This document shows, in pieces, positions 1-9,280 of a stretch of 35,562 nt of DNA. Each line of letters opens with the position of its first letter. Positions within the stretch are counted from its first letter, which is position 1. Origin of the DNA: Deltaproteobacteria bacterium. Lineage in GTDB: Bacteria; Myxococcota_A; UBA796; SXON01. A program made the translations under genes and the position numbers. The notes beneath the pieces are model-generated. The model was not told where the DNA came from, ran no database searches, and saw nothing but the letters and a program-made list of their open reading frames with translations. The DNA lies in contig BJHF01000069.1 of NCBI GenBank assembly GCA_014191855.1, positions 1-35,562 on the forward strand. Reading direction: 5' to 3'.

Positions 1-177
1 AGCCGACGCTGGCCCCAACGCTCCTCCCCAGCCGTCGGGTACGCCAAACGGTAGTGATGAAGGATATGCCTCACGGAGGCCGCCGACCACCACGGCGACG
101 GCGACGGTCCCACGCCATCGCCCCCCCAAGGGTGAGTGTTGGACGATGTGATCGATGATGAGCCTAAAGCCTAAAGC
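1..177. other. Window edge without a recognisable gene; short CCTAAAG repeat
   Basis: I see no convincing coding region in these 177 bases. At 163-180 the heptamer CCTAAAG occurs twice in tandem followed by a partial copy, and it runs into the stop codon (minus-strand TAG, 178-180) of the adjacent lipoprotein gene. No hairpin with a T-tract is visible that would terminate that gene. Confidence 0.5.
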
Positions 178-3100
178 CTACCAGAGCCCGTTCGTGATCG
201 TCAGCGCGTACTCCTGGCACGAGTACGCCGTCGTCGTGCGAAACACGTGGATGTAGTAGTCGCCGGAGAGGTCGTCGCACACGTTGCCGGTGGCGGCGCC
301 ACACGCACGCGTTTCCGACGGGATCGAGTGGCTGCCGTCGCCGACGTCCTCTGCGTAGTCCTCGTACTCGGTGTACCCCGCGGCGGCGCTCGCGCTGCAC
401 TCCACCGCGCTCGCCTCGCAGCCGCCCTCGTACACTTCGAACGCGTACTCGCTCGTGCCCGCCGACATCACCACGTGCATCCGGTAATAGTTGATGCCCG
501 AGGTCGCGGCGTCGGTGGTGCTGACGTAGAACCAGTCGTCGTCGCTCGCGTCGAGGATGTTGCCGGTGATGCTGAGCGTGGTCGTGCCCGCATCGTCGAG
601 CACGGACCAGTCTACGATGGGATCGCTGCAGCTATCCCCGTAGGACGTAGCGTCTTCGTACTCGTCGACCGGATCGCACGTCTCGGTGGTTACGACGTTC
701 GACACGCTGCTCACGTTGCCGTGTGCGTCGGTCGAGGTGGCGTAGAACGAGTAGCTGAGGCCGGAGGTGAGCGCCTCCGTGAAGCTGAACGTGCCCGCGG
801 CCGAGGCGGTTGTGGTGTCGGTGGAAAGGCCGGCGGAGGAGGAAATATAGAGGGTGATCGTGCTGAGCGGCTCGCCGGTGCCGAGGATCGTGACCACCGT
901 GTCGTCCCGATAGGGGGCGGGTGACGTGAGCACCGGCGCGTCGGGAGACGTGTAGTCGCTCACGAGGGACGAGTCGGTTCCGGCCGAGCTCGTGGCCGAT
1001 CCATCGGACGCGGTGACGCTGCACAGCCAGGTTTCCCCTTCGCTGGTGTACGAGGAGGCGACGGTGGTGCCCCCGAGCCCAGTTGGAACGCCGTCTACCG
1101 CCCACGCGTAGGTGTAGGTGATGGCGTCGCCATCGGCGTCCGTGCTCGCCGTGGACACCGCGCAGGTGAGCGTATCGTCGTCTTCCGGGTACACCGGCGT
1201 GAGGTCCACACCCGGCGTTGTTGGCGGGCTGTTGGCGATCGTCACCGTGCTGGACGTGATGGAGGTTCCCTCCTCGTAGCCATCCCAAGCCAGGATTTCG
1301 ACGAACACGCCGTCGCCCTTCACGAAATAGCTTCCGGACAAGCTGGCGTTCGTCGCCCCGGCCACCGCGGAGCCGTTCACGGACCACTGGTAGTGGTAGC
1401 CGGCAACGTCGCCATCCGCGTCGGCGTAGCCCGAGGGCACGGCGACGAGCGTGTCGGCGGTGTAGGCGGTCGTGGGCGTGATGTTCGCCGAAGAGATGGT
1501 CGGCAGAGCGTTTTCGATGAGCACGCTCGCGCTCGTCGAGGTGCCGTCGCCATAGCCGTCGTTCGGCGTGACATCGACGGTCCACACCTCGCCGCGGGAG
1601 GTGAAGGCCTCGGGCAGCGGGTTGGAGGTTTCCCCCGAGTCAATCCCATCCTTGTACCAGCGATAGCTGTAGGTGAGCGTGTCGCCGTCCTGGTCGTAGC
1701 TCGCGGCGTCGAACACGACGGCGAGGTTGTCGGTCGTGTCCGCGGGGTCGGGGTCGATGTGAACCGTCGGCGCTTCCGGACGGGTGTTCACGTAGTCGTC
1801 CACGATCACCGAATCGGTGCCGATCGCGCTCGTCGCCGCGCCGTCGGAGGCGGTTACCGTACACTCCCATGTTTCGCCATTTTCGGTGTAGGAGGCGGAT
1901 ACTGCGTCGCCCACCACGCCGCTCGGAGCACCATCCACGGTCCAGGAGTAGGTGTAGCTCAACGCGTCGCCATCGGCGTCGGTGCTCGTGGCGCTGCAGA
2001 GCAGGTCGTCTTCGCGCTCGGGGCTGGACGGGGTGACGGTGACGGTCGGAGCCGTTGGGGTGCTGTTGGTGATCGTGCGAATACTGCTGACGACGGGCGT
2101 GCCGTACTCCCGCCCGTCGTACGGAGTTACGGTGACGATGATCTGGTCGCCCCTGACAAAGTTGGAACCGTCGAGGGTTACGGCGGTTTCTCCGCCCAGG
2201 ATCGCGCCGTTCCGCGTCCACTCGTAGAGGTAGTCGGCGGGGTCGCCATCCGCGTCCGACCAACCCGTCGGCACCGCGGTGAGCGTGTCGTCGGTGTACG
2301 CGGTTGCGGGGGTGATGGACACGGACGCCAGCGTGGGGGCGCTGTTGCCGATGCTCACCGTATCGCTGCCCGAAGGACCTTCGGCCGTTCCATCGTCAGG
2401 GGTTACGTACACGGTCCAGAGATCACCCCGGTCGGTGGCCGAAGCCGGGAGTGGGTTCGTCGTTACGCCGCTGTCGATTCCGTTCTGATACCAGCGGTAG
2501 CTGTAGCTGATCGTGTCCCCGTCCGCGTCGTAACTGTCAACATCCACGACGGCGAACAGCGTGTCGTCTGACGTCGCGGGGTCGGGCTCGATGTGGACCA
2601 CCGGGGCATCCGGCGGAGCATTGACGTACAACGTGGCGTTATCGACGGCGGTCAGCCCGTCGGAGTCGGTCACGGTGACCGTGATCGCGTGTGCGCCGTG
2701 GGACAGCATGTCGTAGCTGAACTCGGCGAACCCGTCGCTCGCGGCGCCCTGACTCGAGAAGATCCCGTCGAGATCCGACTCCCAGACCACATCGAGATCC
2801 TCGGGAGCGTCCTCGGCGTCCCCCACCTCGGCCTGGAACGCAACGATCTCGTCAATGTTGACCGTGTCGCCCGAGGCGGGCGTGATGAGATCCACCGTCG
2901 GTTTGCTGCCGACCAGCACCTCGATCGTGGCGGTGTCGTACCCGGTGCGGCCTGTGGAGTCGGTGACGGTGAGCGTGAGCTGGTGCTCGCCCGCGCTCAG
3001 GTAGGCGGTTCCGCTGGTGCCGCCGTCCGAAGCTGGGGAAGTGGAGAACGGGAGAAGCCCATCCAACGACGATGTCCACACGACGGTGAGCGCCTCTGCG

Positions 3101-3579
3101 GCATCTTCGCCGTCGGCCACGCGCCCCTCAAACAGCGTGAGGCGGTTGGCGAAGTACTCGCCGCCCTCCACCGGAGTGACGATCTCCGCCGTTGGTGCCT
3201 CGTTTTTCTGGACCTCGATCTCTACGACCGAGCTGGACGACTCCCCGTCCGGGTTGATCGCCGAGAGGGTGATGGTCGTCGTGCCACGCTCAAAAACCGT
3301 GGTACATTCAGTGTATCCGCTGAGCTCCACCACCGCGCCATCGCACACCTTGTTGCCGCCTACGCTCCAGGTGACATCCACCGCCGTAAGCGAGCTGGAG
3401 AACTTCTTGTCGGTGATCGTGCCCGTCATCAAGATGGGCACCGCTTCGTCCACCTTGGCGCCGCTCGCCGGCGAATCGATCGAGACGACCGGCGGCTCGT
3501 GAAAGCTCTTGAGTGTGCTGTCCCCCGGACAACCCGCCAGTACAGCCGCCATCCCGAAGCACAGGAAACTGAAGCGCAT
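178..3579 (-). CDS. Large lipoprotein of PKD/Ig-like repeat domains
   Basis: Predicted 1133-residue surface or periplasmic lipoprotein. The N-terminus (MRFSFLCFGMAAVLAGC) is a lipoprotein signal with lipobox LAGC. A good Shine-Dalgarno (AGGTGA on the minus strand, 3583-3588) supports the ATG at 3579. Three PKD/Ig-like domains occupy about residues 30-315. A block of three domains (about 320-595) is then repeated (about 596-870), each block opening with a PxAPxVHIxPDP motif and carrying DADGD acidic turns typical of calcium-binding Ig-like modules. A bacterial-Ig-like domain (about 874-965) and a Cys-containing C-terminal domain resembling PPC/DWFYV-type domains follow. It is transcribed divergently from the neighbouring FG-GAP lipoprotein across 63 bp. 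Such proteins usually mediate adhesion or surface display; the ligand cannot be inferred. Confidence 0.85.
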   Translation of the reverse strand: MRFSFLCFGMAAVLAGCPGDSTLKSFHEPPVVSIDSPASGAKVDEAVPILMTGTITDKKFSSSLTAVDVTWSVGGNKVCDGAVVELSGYTECTTVFERGTTTITLSAINPDGESSSSVVEIEVQKNEAPTAEIVTPVEGGEYFANRLTLFEGRVADGEDAAEALTVVWTSSLDGLLPFSTSPASDGGTSGTAYLSAGEHQLTLTVTDSTGRTGYDTATIEVLVGSKPTVDLITPASGDTVNIDEIVAFQAEVGDAEDAPEDLDVVWESDLDGIFSSQGAASDGFAEFSYDMLSHGAHAITVTVTDSDGLTAVDNATLYVNAPPDAPVVHIEPDPATSDDTLFAVVDVDSYDADGDTISYSYRWYQNGIDSGVTTNPLPASATDRGDLWTVYVTPDDGTAEGPSGSDTVSIGNSAPTLASVSITPATAYTDDTLTAVPTGWSDADGDPADYLYEWTRNGAILGGETAVTLDGSNFVRGDQIIVTVTPYDGREYGTPVVSSIRTITNSTPTAPTVTVTPSSPEREDDLLCSATSTDADGDALSYTYSWTVDGAPSGVVGDAVSASYTENGETWECTVTASDGAATSAIGTDSVIVDDYVNTRPEAPTVHIDPDPADTTDNLAVVFDAASYDQDGDTLTYSYRWYKDGIDSGETSNPLPEAFTSRGEVWTVDVTPNDGYGDGTSTSASVLIENALPTISSANITPTTAYTADTLVAVPSGYADADGDVAGYHYQWSVNGSAVAGATNASLSGSYFVKGDGVFVEILAWDGYEEGTSITSSTVTIANSPPTTPGVDLTPVYPEDDDTLTCAVSTASTDADGDAITYTYAWAVDGVPTGLGGTTVASSYTSEGETWLCSVTASDGSATSSAGTDSSLVSDYTSPDAPVLTSPAPYRDDTVVTILGTGEPLSTITLYISSSAGLSTDTTTASAAGTFSFTEALTSGLSYSFYATSTDAHGNVSSVSNVVTTETCDPVDEYEDATSYGDSCSDPIVDWSVLDDAGTTTLSITGNILDASDDDWFYVSTTDAATSGINYYRMHVVMSAGTSEYAFEVYEGGCEASAVECSASAAAGYTEYEDYAEDVGDGSHSIPSETRACGAATGNVCDDLSGDYYIHVFRTTTAYSCQEYALTITNGLW

Positions 3580-3642
3580 GGGTCACCTGCTGCGCGACGA
3601 ATAACCTAAAACGGCTACGTTGCGGGCGCGCGGAGCGCTTCG

Positions 3643-5226
3643 ATGCACAGGTTCTGGATGTTGAGTTCCATCCTCGCAGCATGCCCCGCCGCGAAGGACT
3701 CGGGTGCCCCGGCGGACAGCGGGCCGGCCGATCTGGACGGCGACGGCTTCGACGTGACCACGGATTGCGACGACGCGGACCCGGCGGTTTTCCCGGGGGC
3801 CGTCGAAGTGCCGCGAGATGGCGTGGACAACGACTGCGATCCGGCGACGTGCTCGGGCGCAAGCTTCGAGCCTTCAACCTCCGCTTGGGCGCTGCCTGCG
3901 GTATACGGGGCGGAGGCGTCGTTGCCCTTCGATCAGGCAGCCAGCTTCGCCTCGTGCACCGACAACACGCCCGCCCACACCCTGGCGGATGTAAGCGGCG
4001 ACGACCGGCTCGACCTCGTGGTGACCTTCGTTTGCGGCGACGAAGCGACGGGGGACACGCGTTGGCTCGTGCACGGCGGCGGGGAGGCGGGCTTCACCGA
4101 AGCGGCAACGGACTGGACGCTCCCGAACGAGTACGGCGAGGAGGGCGCCGCTCCGTTCGCGAACGCCGTGGCCGCCGAAGTGTGCGGCGACGGCATCCCG
4201 GCCCACACATTCACCGACGTGACGGGCGACGGGTTGCCCGATCTGGTGATCACCCAGGTTTGTGATGACGAAACGGTCGGGCGGGATCACTGGTTGGTGC
4301 ACGCCGGCTCCAGCGCCGGCTTCGAGGATTCACCGGCCGCGTGGACGCTGCCCGGCGGCTACGGCGAAGACGGGTACACGCCCTTCGTCGCGACCGCCGG
4401 CAGCGCGTCGTGCCTGAAGGGAATCCCGACCTATGGCCTCGCGGATCTGACTGGCGACGGCGCGACCGATCTCATCGTGAGCACGAGCTGCTCGGACGAC
4501 GCAGTGGGTGAGACGCACTGGGTGGTCTACCCTGGCAACGGCAGCGGGTTTGGCGCGGCGACGAGCTGGGCGCTCCCCGCTGGGCTCGCCGAGGAGGGAG
4601 AGGCACCGCTCCCGGCGCTGAGCGGCCTGACGTCTTGCGGCGAAGCGATCGTCGGGCATGACACGAGGGACCTCGACGGCGACGGTCGCCTCGACCTCGT
4701 GGTGACCGAAACGTGCGATGACGACCCGACGGTCGGGGACACTCGTTGGCTCGTCTATCCCGGCGGGGCTTCAGGATTCGCAGCCGCATCCACCGATTAT
4801 CTCCTGCCCACGGCGTACGGCGCGGCGAGCACCACGCCGTTCTCCAACACGAGTGATCTGGCCTCCGTCAGCGACGACACGCCCGGCCATGAGCTCGTGG
4901 ACTTGGACGGCGACGCGCGCCTGGATCTGGTGATCACCGAGGTTCCGAGCGATCCGAACGTTGGCACCGGGTTGTGGGCGGTCCACTTCGGCGGCAGCAC
5001 CGGGTTCGCGGAGGCAAGCTGGCCGTGGACGCTCCCGGCCATTGCGGGGACCACGCCTCTCGGCGCGCCGCACACCAGCGCGGACTGCGCGGTAGGACAC
5101 CCCGCGTGGACGCTGTTGGACCTCGATGGCGATGCGCTGCTGGACCTCATCGTGACCGAGTCGTGCGCGGACGCGACGGTGGGCGATGCGGCCTGGGAGC
5201 GGTACGAGTCGGCGTGCGCCGAGTGA
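3643..5226 (+). CDS. MopE-motif lipoprotein with six FG-GAP-like repeats
   Basis: Predicted 527-residue exported lipoprotein. The start is followed by a short hydrophobic stretch and lipobox LAAC; a second ATG at 3658 (MLSSILAAC) is an equally possible start. Residues about 28-70 carry the acidic MopE-type putative metal-binding motif (DLDGDGFD, then TDCDDADP and GVDNDCD), common in myxobacterial surface proteins. Six repeats of about 75 residues follow, each built as F-x-W-x-LP, an acidic DxDGDxxLDLVVT calcium-binding-like turn, then a W-x-V-H/Y-P/G strand. This is the FG-GAP/VCBS beta-propeller style of repeat. Repeats 1-4 and 6 each have two cysteines at equivalent places; repeat 5 has neither. 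Six blades would suit a closed propeller. Function is unknown, likely cell-surface binding. Confidence 0.85.
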   Translation: MHRFWMLSSILAACPAAKDSGAPADSGPADLDGDGFDVTTDCDDADPAVFPGAVEVPRDGVDNDCDPATCSGASFEPSTSAWALPAVYGAEASLPFDQAASFASCTDNTPAHTLADVSGDDRLDLVVTFVCGDEATGDTRWLVHGGGEAGFTEAATDWTLPNEYGEEGAAPFANAVAAEVCGDGIPAHTFTDVTGDGLPDLVITQVCDDETVGRDHWLVHAGSSAGFEDSPAAWTLPGGYGEDGYTPFVATAGSASCLKGIPTYGLADLTGDGATDLIVSTSCSDDAVGETHWVVYPGNGSGFGAATSWALPAGLAEEGEAPLPALSGLTSCGEAIVGHDTRDLDGDGRLDLVVTETCDDDPTVGDTRWLVYPGGASGFAAASTDYLLPTAYGAASTTPFSNTSDLASVSDDTPGHELVDLDGDARLDLVITEVPSDPNVGTGLWAVHFGGSTGFAEASWPWTLPAIAGTTPLGAPHTSADCAVGHPAWTLLDLDGDALLDLIVTESCADATVGDAAWERYESACAE

Positions 5227-5235
5227 GAGGGGTAG

Positions 5236-6543
5236 CTACAGCAACTGCCTGGCTTTGACATCGAGATACCGGCTCAGCAACGCCGGCGTTACCTCCGACG
5301 GCAACGCGTCGAGCACGTGCATTCCGCGAGACCGGGCGTCGTCCAAAACCCGGCGGCGCCACTCCAGAAATTCCGCCGCCGCGCCGCGGCGCCAGGCCGT
5401 CTCTGGGTTGGCGTCCGGCGCGGCGTTCGCGAGCGCTTCCACGCCGGGATCACGCAGGCACACCCACAACACGAGGTGTCGCGACACCGTGGGCAGCAGC
5501 CGCTTGAGCAGGTCCACGGTGCCCTCATCCGCGACCGAGGTGAAGAGCACAAGCAAGGACCGGGCCCGGATGTGGGTGCGCACTGCCGCAAACGCCTCGC
5601 GGAAGTCGGGCTCTTCGAGGGTGGGGAACAGGTTGCACGCGGAGCGCAGCAGCGCCTGGCGCGCCCGCGGGCCGGCCGTGGGCTTCAACAACGCCCGCAC
5701 GCGGTCGTCAAACGCGATGAGGCCAACCCGGTCCTTCTGGCGCAAAGCGACGTGGCCGGTCAGCAACAGCGCGTCGAGCGCGCAGTCCACGGCGCTCCGC
5801 CCTTCCCACGAAGCGGTCATGCAACGCCCGAGATCGAGCAGGAATACGATGTTCTGGTTCGTGGCGTGGCGGAGCTGGCGCACGACCGGCTGACGTGCGC
5901 GCGCGGTGGCCTTCCAGTCCACCAGGCGGAACTCATCGCCGCGAGCCCACGGACGCAGCCGCTCAAACTCCGCGAGCGTGCCGGCGCGGGGAAGCACACG
6001 GAGCAGCATGGATTGCCGCCCGGCGCGCGCCAGCAGATCGTACTGGGTGAGCGCCTTTACGTCGGGCCAGACCTGCACGACGTCGGCCGCGGGCACGTCG
6101 ATCTGCCGGTGCCACAGCCCGAGCGTGGAAGCGATGCGGACGTGGTGATCGCCGAGCGTTCGTCGACCCCGCTCGCGCGCCTTCGCCCGGTACTCGATTC
6201 GCGTGCGGGCCCCGAGCCGAACGGCCTGCGGCAGCCCCTCCGACTCGGCCCCTTCGAACAGCGTTTGGTGCACCGACGCCCGGAGGATCCGCCCGGAGGC
6301 ATTATGCACTTCGAGCGTCACCTTCTCCACCCGATTCACCGACCAGGTGGGGCGAACCCGCCGCGTGATCTGGAGCGCCGCGCGCCGCACCGAGAGCGCA
6401 TCAAGCGCGGCCAGCGCGATCAATCCCACGTCCACCCCGAGCGCCGTGGCCCGCAGCGGCTCGACGACGGCGCCCAGCACGGCCAGCGCCAACGGCAGGC
6501 ACGCGAGGAGCACGAAGCGAGGCGTGGGAACGAACGAAGTCAC
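5236..6543 (-). CDS. DUF58 protein (VWA-like, MoxR-associated)
   Basis: A 435-residue member of the DUF58 family, which is almost always encoded beside MoxR ATPases. Two N-terminal membrane segments (about residues 9-45) are followed by a beta-sandwich-like region and the DUF58 core, recognised by RPWARGDEFRLVDWKATAR (about residues 193-211). The C-terminal half is a VWA-like fold in which the metal site reads DLGRCM instead of the classical DxSxS, as is common in DUF58. The GTG start at 6543 overlaps the MoxR stop by 4 bp (GTGA), so translation is probably coupled. It is the last gene of the long minus-strand operon and ends 9 bp from the end of the convergent lipoprotein gene. It is thought to act as a membrane adaptor for the MoxR ATPase. 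Confidence 0.88.
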   Translation of the reverse strand: MTSFVPTPRFVLLACLPLALAVLGAVVEPLRATALGVDVGLIALAALDALSVRRAALQITRRVRPTWSVNRVEKVTLEVHNASGRILRASVHQTLFEGAESEGLPQAVRLGARTRIEYRAKARERGRRTLGDHHVRIASTLGLWHRQIDVPAADVVQVWPDVKALTQYDLLARAGRQSMLLRVLPRAGTLAEFERLRPWARGDEFRLVDWKATARARQPVVRQLRHATNQNIVFLLDLGRCMTASWEGRSAVDCALDALLLTGHVALRQKDRVGLIAFDDRVRALLKPTAGPRARQALLRSACNLFPTLEEPDFREAFAAVRTHIRARSLLVLFTSVADEGTVDLLKRLLPTVSRHLVLWVCLRDPGVEALANAAPDANPETAWRRGAAAEFLEWRRRVLDDARSRGMHVLDALPSEVTPALLSRYLDVKARQLL

Positions 6544-7538
6544 CGTTTCTGGCTCGAAGGCGTCGGCGTTTCGCGGATCAGCTCGGCCGTCACCTCTTCG
6601 GCGGTGGCCCCGTCAATCTCGGCTTCCGGGTGCAGGAGGAGCCGGTGGCGCAGCACCGCTGAAGCGAGCTCCTTCACGTCGTCGGGGATCACGAAGTCCC
6701 GGCCTTCCGCCGCCGCGACCACCTGTGCGCCGGACAAGAGCGCAACCGAGGCCCGCGGGGAGGCGCCAAGGTACACGGAGCGATGCGCCCGCGTGCGCCC
6801 GACCAGCTCCGCGATGTACTCCACGACGGGTTTTTCCACTCGCACCTGGCGGATGCTGTCTTGCCAGCGCACGAGCGACGCCGAGTCGATGACGGGGGGC
6901 AGGTCCGCGTCGTCAAGTGCGGCCGGGTCGAAGCCGCGAAGGTGCGCTTCGAGGATCGCGATCTCGACGGCCTTGGGCGGCGAGGGCAACAATACCTTGA
7001 ACATGAACCGGTCGAGCTGCGCCTCGGGCAGCGGCCAAGTGCCCTCCGACTCGACGGGGTTCTGGGTGGCGAGGGTGAAGAACGGGCGGGCAAGGCGCCG
7101 CGTGGTGCCATCGATGGTGACCTGACGATCCGCCATCGCTTCGAGCAGCGCGGCCTGCGTGCGGGCGGGCGCGCGGTTGATCTCGTCGGCGAGGAGCACC
7201 TCGGTGAACACCGGACCGGCCACGAATTCGAAGCGATGATCGGCCTGATTGAAGATGTTGCCGCCGGTCACATCGGCGGGCATCAGGTCGGGCGTGAACT
7301 GGATGCGGCGGAAGCGGCAGCCGAGTGTTCGGGAGAGCGTACGGGCGAGCAGGGTTTTCCCGAGCCCTGGCGCGCCCTCCAACAGCACGTGCCCCCCCGC
7401 GAACAGCGCCACCAGCACCTGGCGCACCGCCTCTGGCTGGCCGTGTACCACCCGGCGAACCCCGGCGTCTACCGCTCCGAAGAGCGCTGCGAATTCGGCG
7501 ATGTGGTGTGTGATTGCAGGCGTAGGACCAGGTTCCAT
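6540..7538 (-). CDS. MoxR-family AAA+ ATPase
   Basis: A 332-residue MoxR-type AAA+ ATPase, the usual family length. Walker A GAPGLGKT lies at residues 55-62, Walker B is LLADEINRAP, and the sensor-1 region ATQNPVESEGTWPLPEAQLDRF is highly characteristic. MoxR proteins are chaperone-like ATPases that act with VWA/DUF58 partners on protein complexes at the membrane. The ATG at 7538 is preceded by GGAG at good spacing and gives the helical N-terminus expected before the HGQ motif, so I keep this start although it overlaps the preceding gene by 70 bp. The stop overlaps the DUF58 start by 4 bp. I give no gene symbol because moxR paralogues cannot be told apart here. Confidence 0.95.
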   Translation of the reverse strand: MEPGPTPAITHHIAEFAALFGAVDAGVRRVVHGQPEAVRQVLVALFAGGHVLLEGAPGLGKTLLARTLSRTLGCRFRRIQFTPDLMPADVTGGNIFNQADHRFEFVAGPVFTEVLLADEINRAPARTQAALLEAMADRQVTIDGTTRRLARPFFTLATQNPVESEGTWPLPEAQLDRFMFKVLLPSPPKAVEIAILEAHLRGFDPAALDDADLPPVIDSASLVRWQDSIRQVRVEKPVVEYIAELVGRTRAHRSVYLGASPRASVALLSGAQVVAAAEGRDFVIPDDVKELASAVLRHRLLLHPEAEIDGATAEEVTAELIRETPTPSSQKR

Positions 7539-9280
7539 AGGGTCTCCGTGAGCCAGGGCTCATCATCGGTAGAAGGGCCGTTCGGGTCGGCAGCCGCCGC
7601 GTGCGCACGGTCGAGCAGGTTCTGAAGAAAATGGGCGTCTTCGCCGAGGCGCGCGGCGATCGCGGTGGCGAGGGCCGCGTCGTCGGTGGCGGTGATCCGC
7701 CGGAGCTGGGCGAGCGCGCGCTGGGAAACGGCGGCGAAGCCGACATGGCTGGAGCGGGAAACCCGGTAGAAGCGGGCGACGGCGTGCAGATGCGCGGTGA
7801 AGTCGCGAGGGGTGGCCTCCACGAGGCCGAGGCGGCCGGCGAACCGGCGCCCCCGGGACCACGACCACAAACCCCAGAGCAGGAGGATTTGCACCACGGC
7901 CACGCCGAAGCCCGCCTGGATCACCTGATCCTGGGCGGTGGGAGCGCTGATTGCTGGCGATACGATCACCACCGAACTACCCTCGGGCAACGCCAGGATT
8001 CCGAGCAACGTATCAACATTTTCGTTGTGCAGCAGCGAGGCATCGTCGAGCAGGTGGTCGTCCGCCACGACGACGAACACGCCGACGTCGTCGAAGAGGA
8101 GCTCCACGGCCACCGGCTCCCCGGCCGCATCGCGCAGGAGCGCGGAGCCTTCCCCTTCAAGCTGGCGGGCGCCCTTCGGGAGGTGCAGCTCGGGCCACAG
8201 ATCGCGCCTCGACATGCCGGGCTCGCCGCGCAGCGGGACGTGCGCGGCGCCGCCATCCCGCACCCCGACACCCTCCAACATCGCTGCCGCCGCCCTGCCG
8301 AATACAAAGACCGTGTCACCGGCACGCGCCGCCTCGATGGCCTGGTCCATCTCCTCCTGCGTCGTCCACGCATCCGGCTCCCACACCAGGGCGCCGCCGG
8401 TGGGCTGAAGTGTGGTCCCCGAAGTGACCACGAGGCCGTGACTAGTCAGCAGCGGTGCGAGTAGCTCCCGATCGGAGGGTTCAGCGCGTGCAATTGACGA
8501 GCAGAGCGCAATGAGGACCACCGCGCTGCCCGCCACGATTCGGGCCGCGGCGGTGAGCGCCCGGTCCACGGTCTCCCGGTCCACCCTCCCTCCGGCATAC
8601 CGAACGCGCTCGATGGCCGTGACGAGCACCCGTAGTCCCGCCTGGGTACCGGGCTCGCTTCCAAAGCCGCGCACCAGCTCCCGGTCCGTGCGACCAGGGT
8701 CGGGGGCCAGCGCGCCGCGGGCCTCCAGCGCGGCCACGACCGCGCCGCGCGCCAGGAGCAGCGCCTCGGCAATCCGCCCCGCCTCGGCGGCCCTTCGGGC
8801 TGCCAACAGCCAGTCGCCTCCCTCCGGCGCGGCCCCGATCTGCGGTGGTAGTTGCCCGCTTTCGGCGATCGCCGTCGCCACGGCATCGTCTCCCGCATCC
8901 TCCCCGCGCCGCCGCAAGAGCCCGAGGATCACCATCACCAACGCCAGTCCGAGGAGGCCCCAGCCCAGCCCCTGGCCGACCGCCGCCGGAAGCTCGGCAG
9001 CGGCAGGGATCGCGGCTGGGCGCTCCACCTTGACGGGAGGCTCCTCCGGCTTTCGGTCGGTCGCCTCGTTGCACCCGCCGCTCGGCCGCTCCGCTCGCGC
9101 GTTGAGCTCGGCGCACGCGCGCTTCAGGCCCGGGCAGGCCGGCGGCACGTGCTCACACCAACCGGCATCGGCCGCCGAGAGGCGCAGCTCCGCATCCTCG
9201 GCGCACCAGTCCGGCAGGAGCTCCTGCGGTTCACCCGCGCCCCCCGCGAACGCCGCAGCCACGAGGAGGACCGAGCTCAC
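7469..9280 (-). CDS. Membrane protein, DUF4129-like plus DUF4350-like fusion
   Basis: A 603-residue membrane protein starting at GTG 9280, which overlaps the preceding stop by 4 bp (GTGA). A signal peptide (MSSVLLVAAAFAGGAG) leads to a Cys-containing exported segment (Cys 26, 42, 49, 56, 70), a membrane helix (about 105-123), a cytosolic segment resembling the DUF4129 C-terminal module (about 145-225, with RTDRELVRGFG), a second helix (about 235-255) and then a DUF4350-like domain (about 260-430, SHGLVVTSGTTLQPTGGALVWEP). A third helix lies near 455-475, with a cytosolic tail. In actinobacterial MoxR clusters DUF4129 and DUF4350 proteins are, as I recall, separate neighbours; here they seem fused. 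Domain names rest on motif memory and position, so they are less sure than the topology. The tail overlaps moxR by 70 bp. Confidence 0.75.
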   Translation of the reverse strand: MSSVLLVAAAFAGGAGEPQELLPDWCAEDAELRLSAADAGWCEHVPPACPGLKRACAELNARAERPSGGCNEATDRKPEEPPVKVERPAAIPAAAELPAAVGQGLGWGLLGLALVMVILGLLRRRGEDAGDDAVATAIAESGQLPPQIGAAPEGGDWLLAARRAAEAGRIAEALLLARGAVVAALEARGALAPDPGRTDRELVRGFGSEPGTQAGLRVLVTAIERVRYAGGRVDRETVDRALTAAARIVAGSAVVLIALCSSIARAEPSDRELLAPLLTSHGLVVTSGTTLQPTGGALVWEPDAWTTQEEMDQAIEAARAGDTVFVFGRAAAAMLEGVGVRDGGAAHVPLRGEPGMSRRDLWPELHLPKGARQLEGEGSALLRDAAGEPVAVELLFDDVGVFVVVADDHLLDDASLLHNENVDTLLGILALPEGSSVVIVSPAISAPTAQDQVIQAGFGVAVVQILLLWGLWSWSRGRRFAGRLGLVEATPRDFTAHLHAVARFYRVSRSSHVGFAAVSQRALAQLRRITATDDAALATAIAARLGEDAHFLQNLLDRAHAAAADPNGPSTDDEPWLTETLWNLVLRLQSHTTSPNSQRSSER

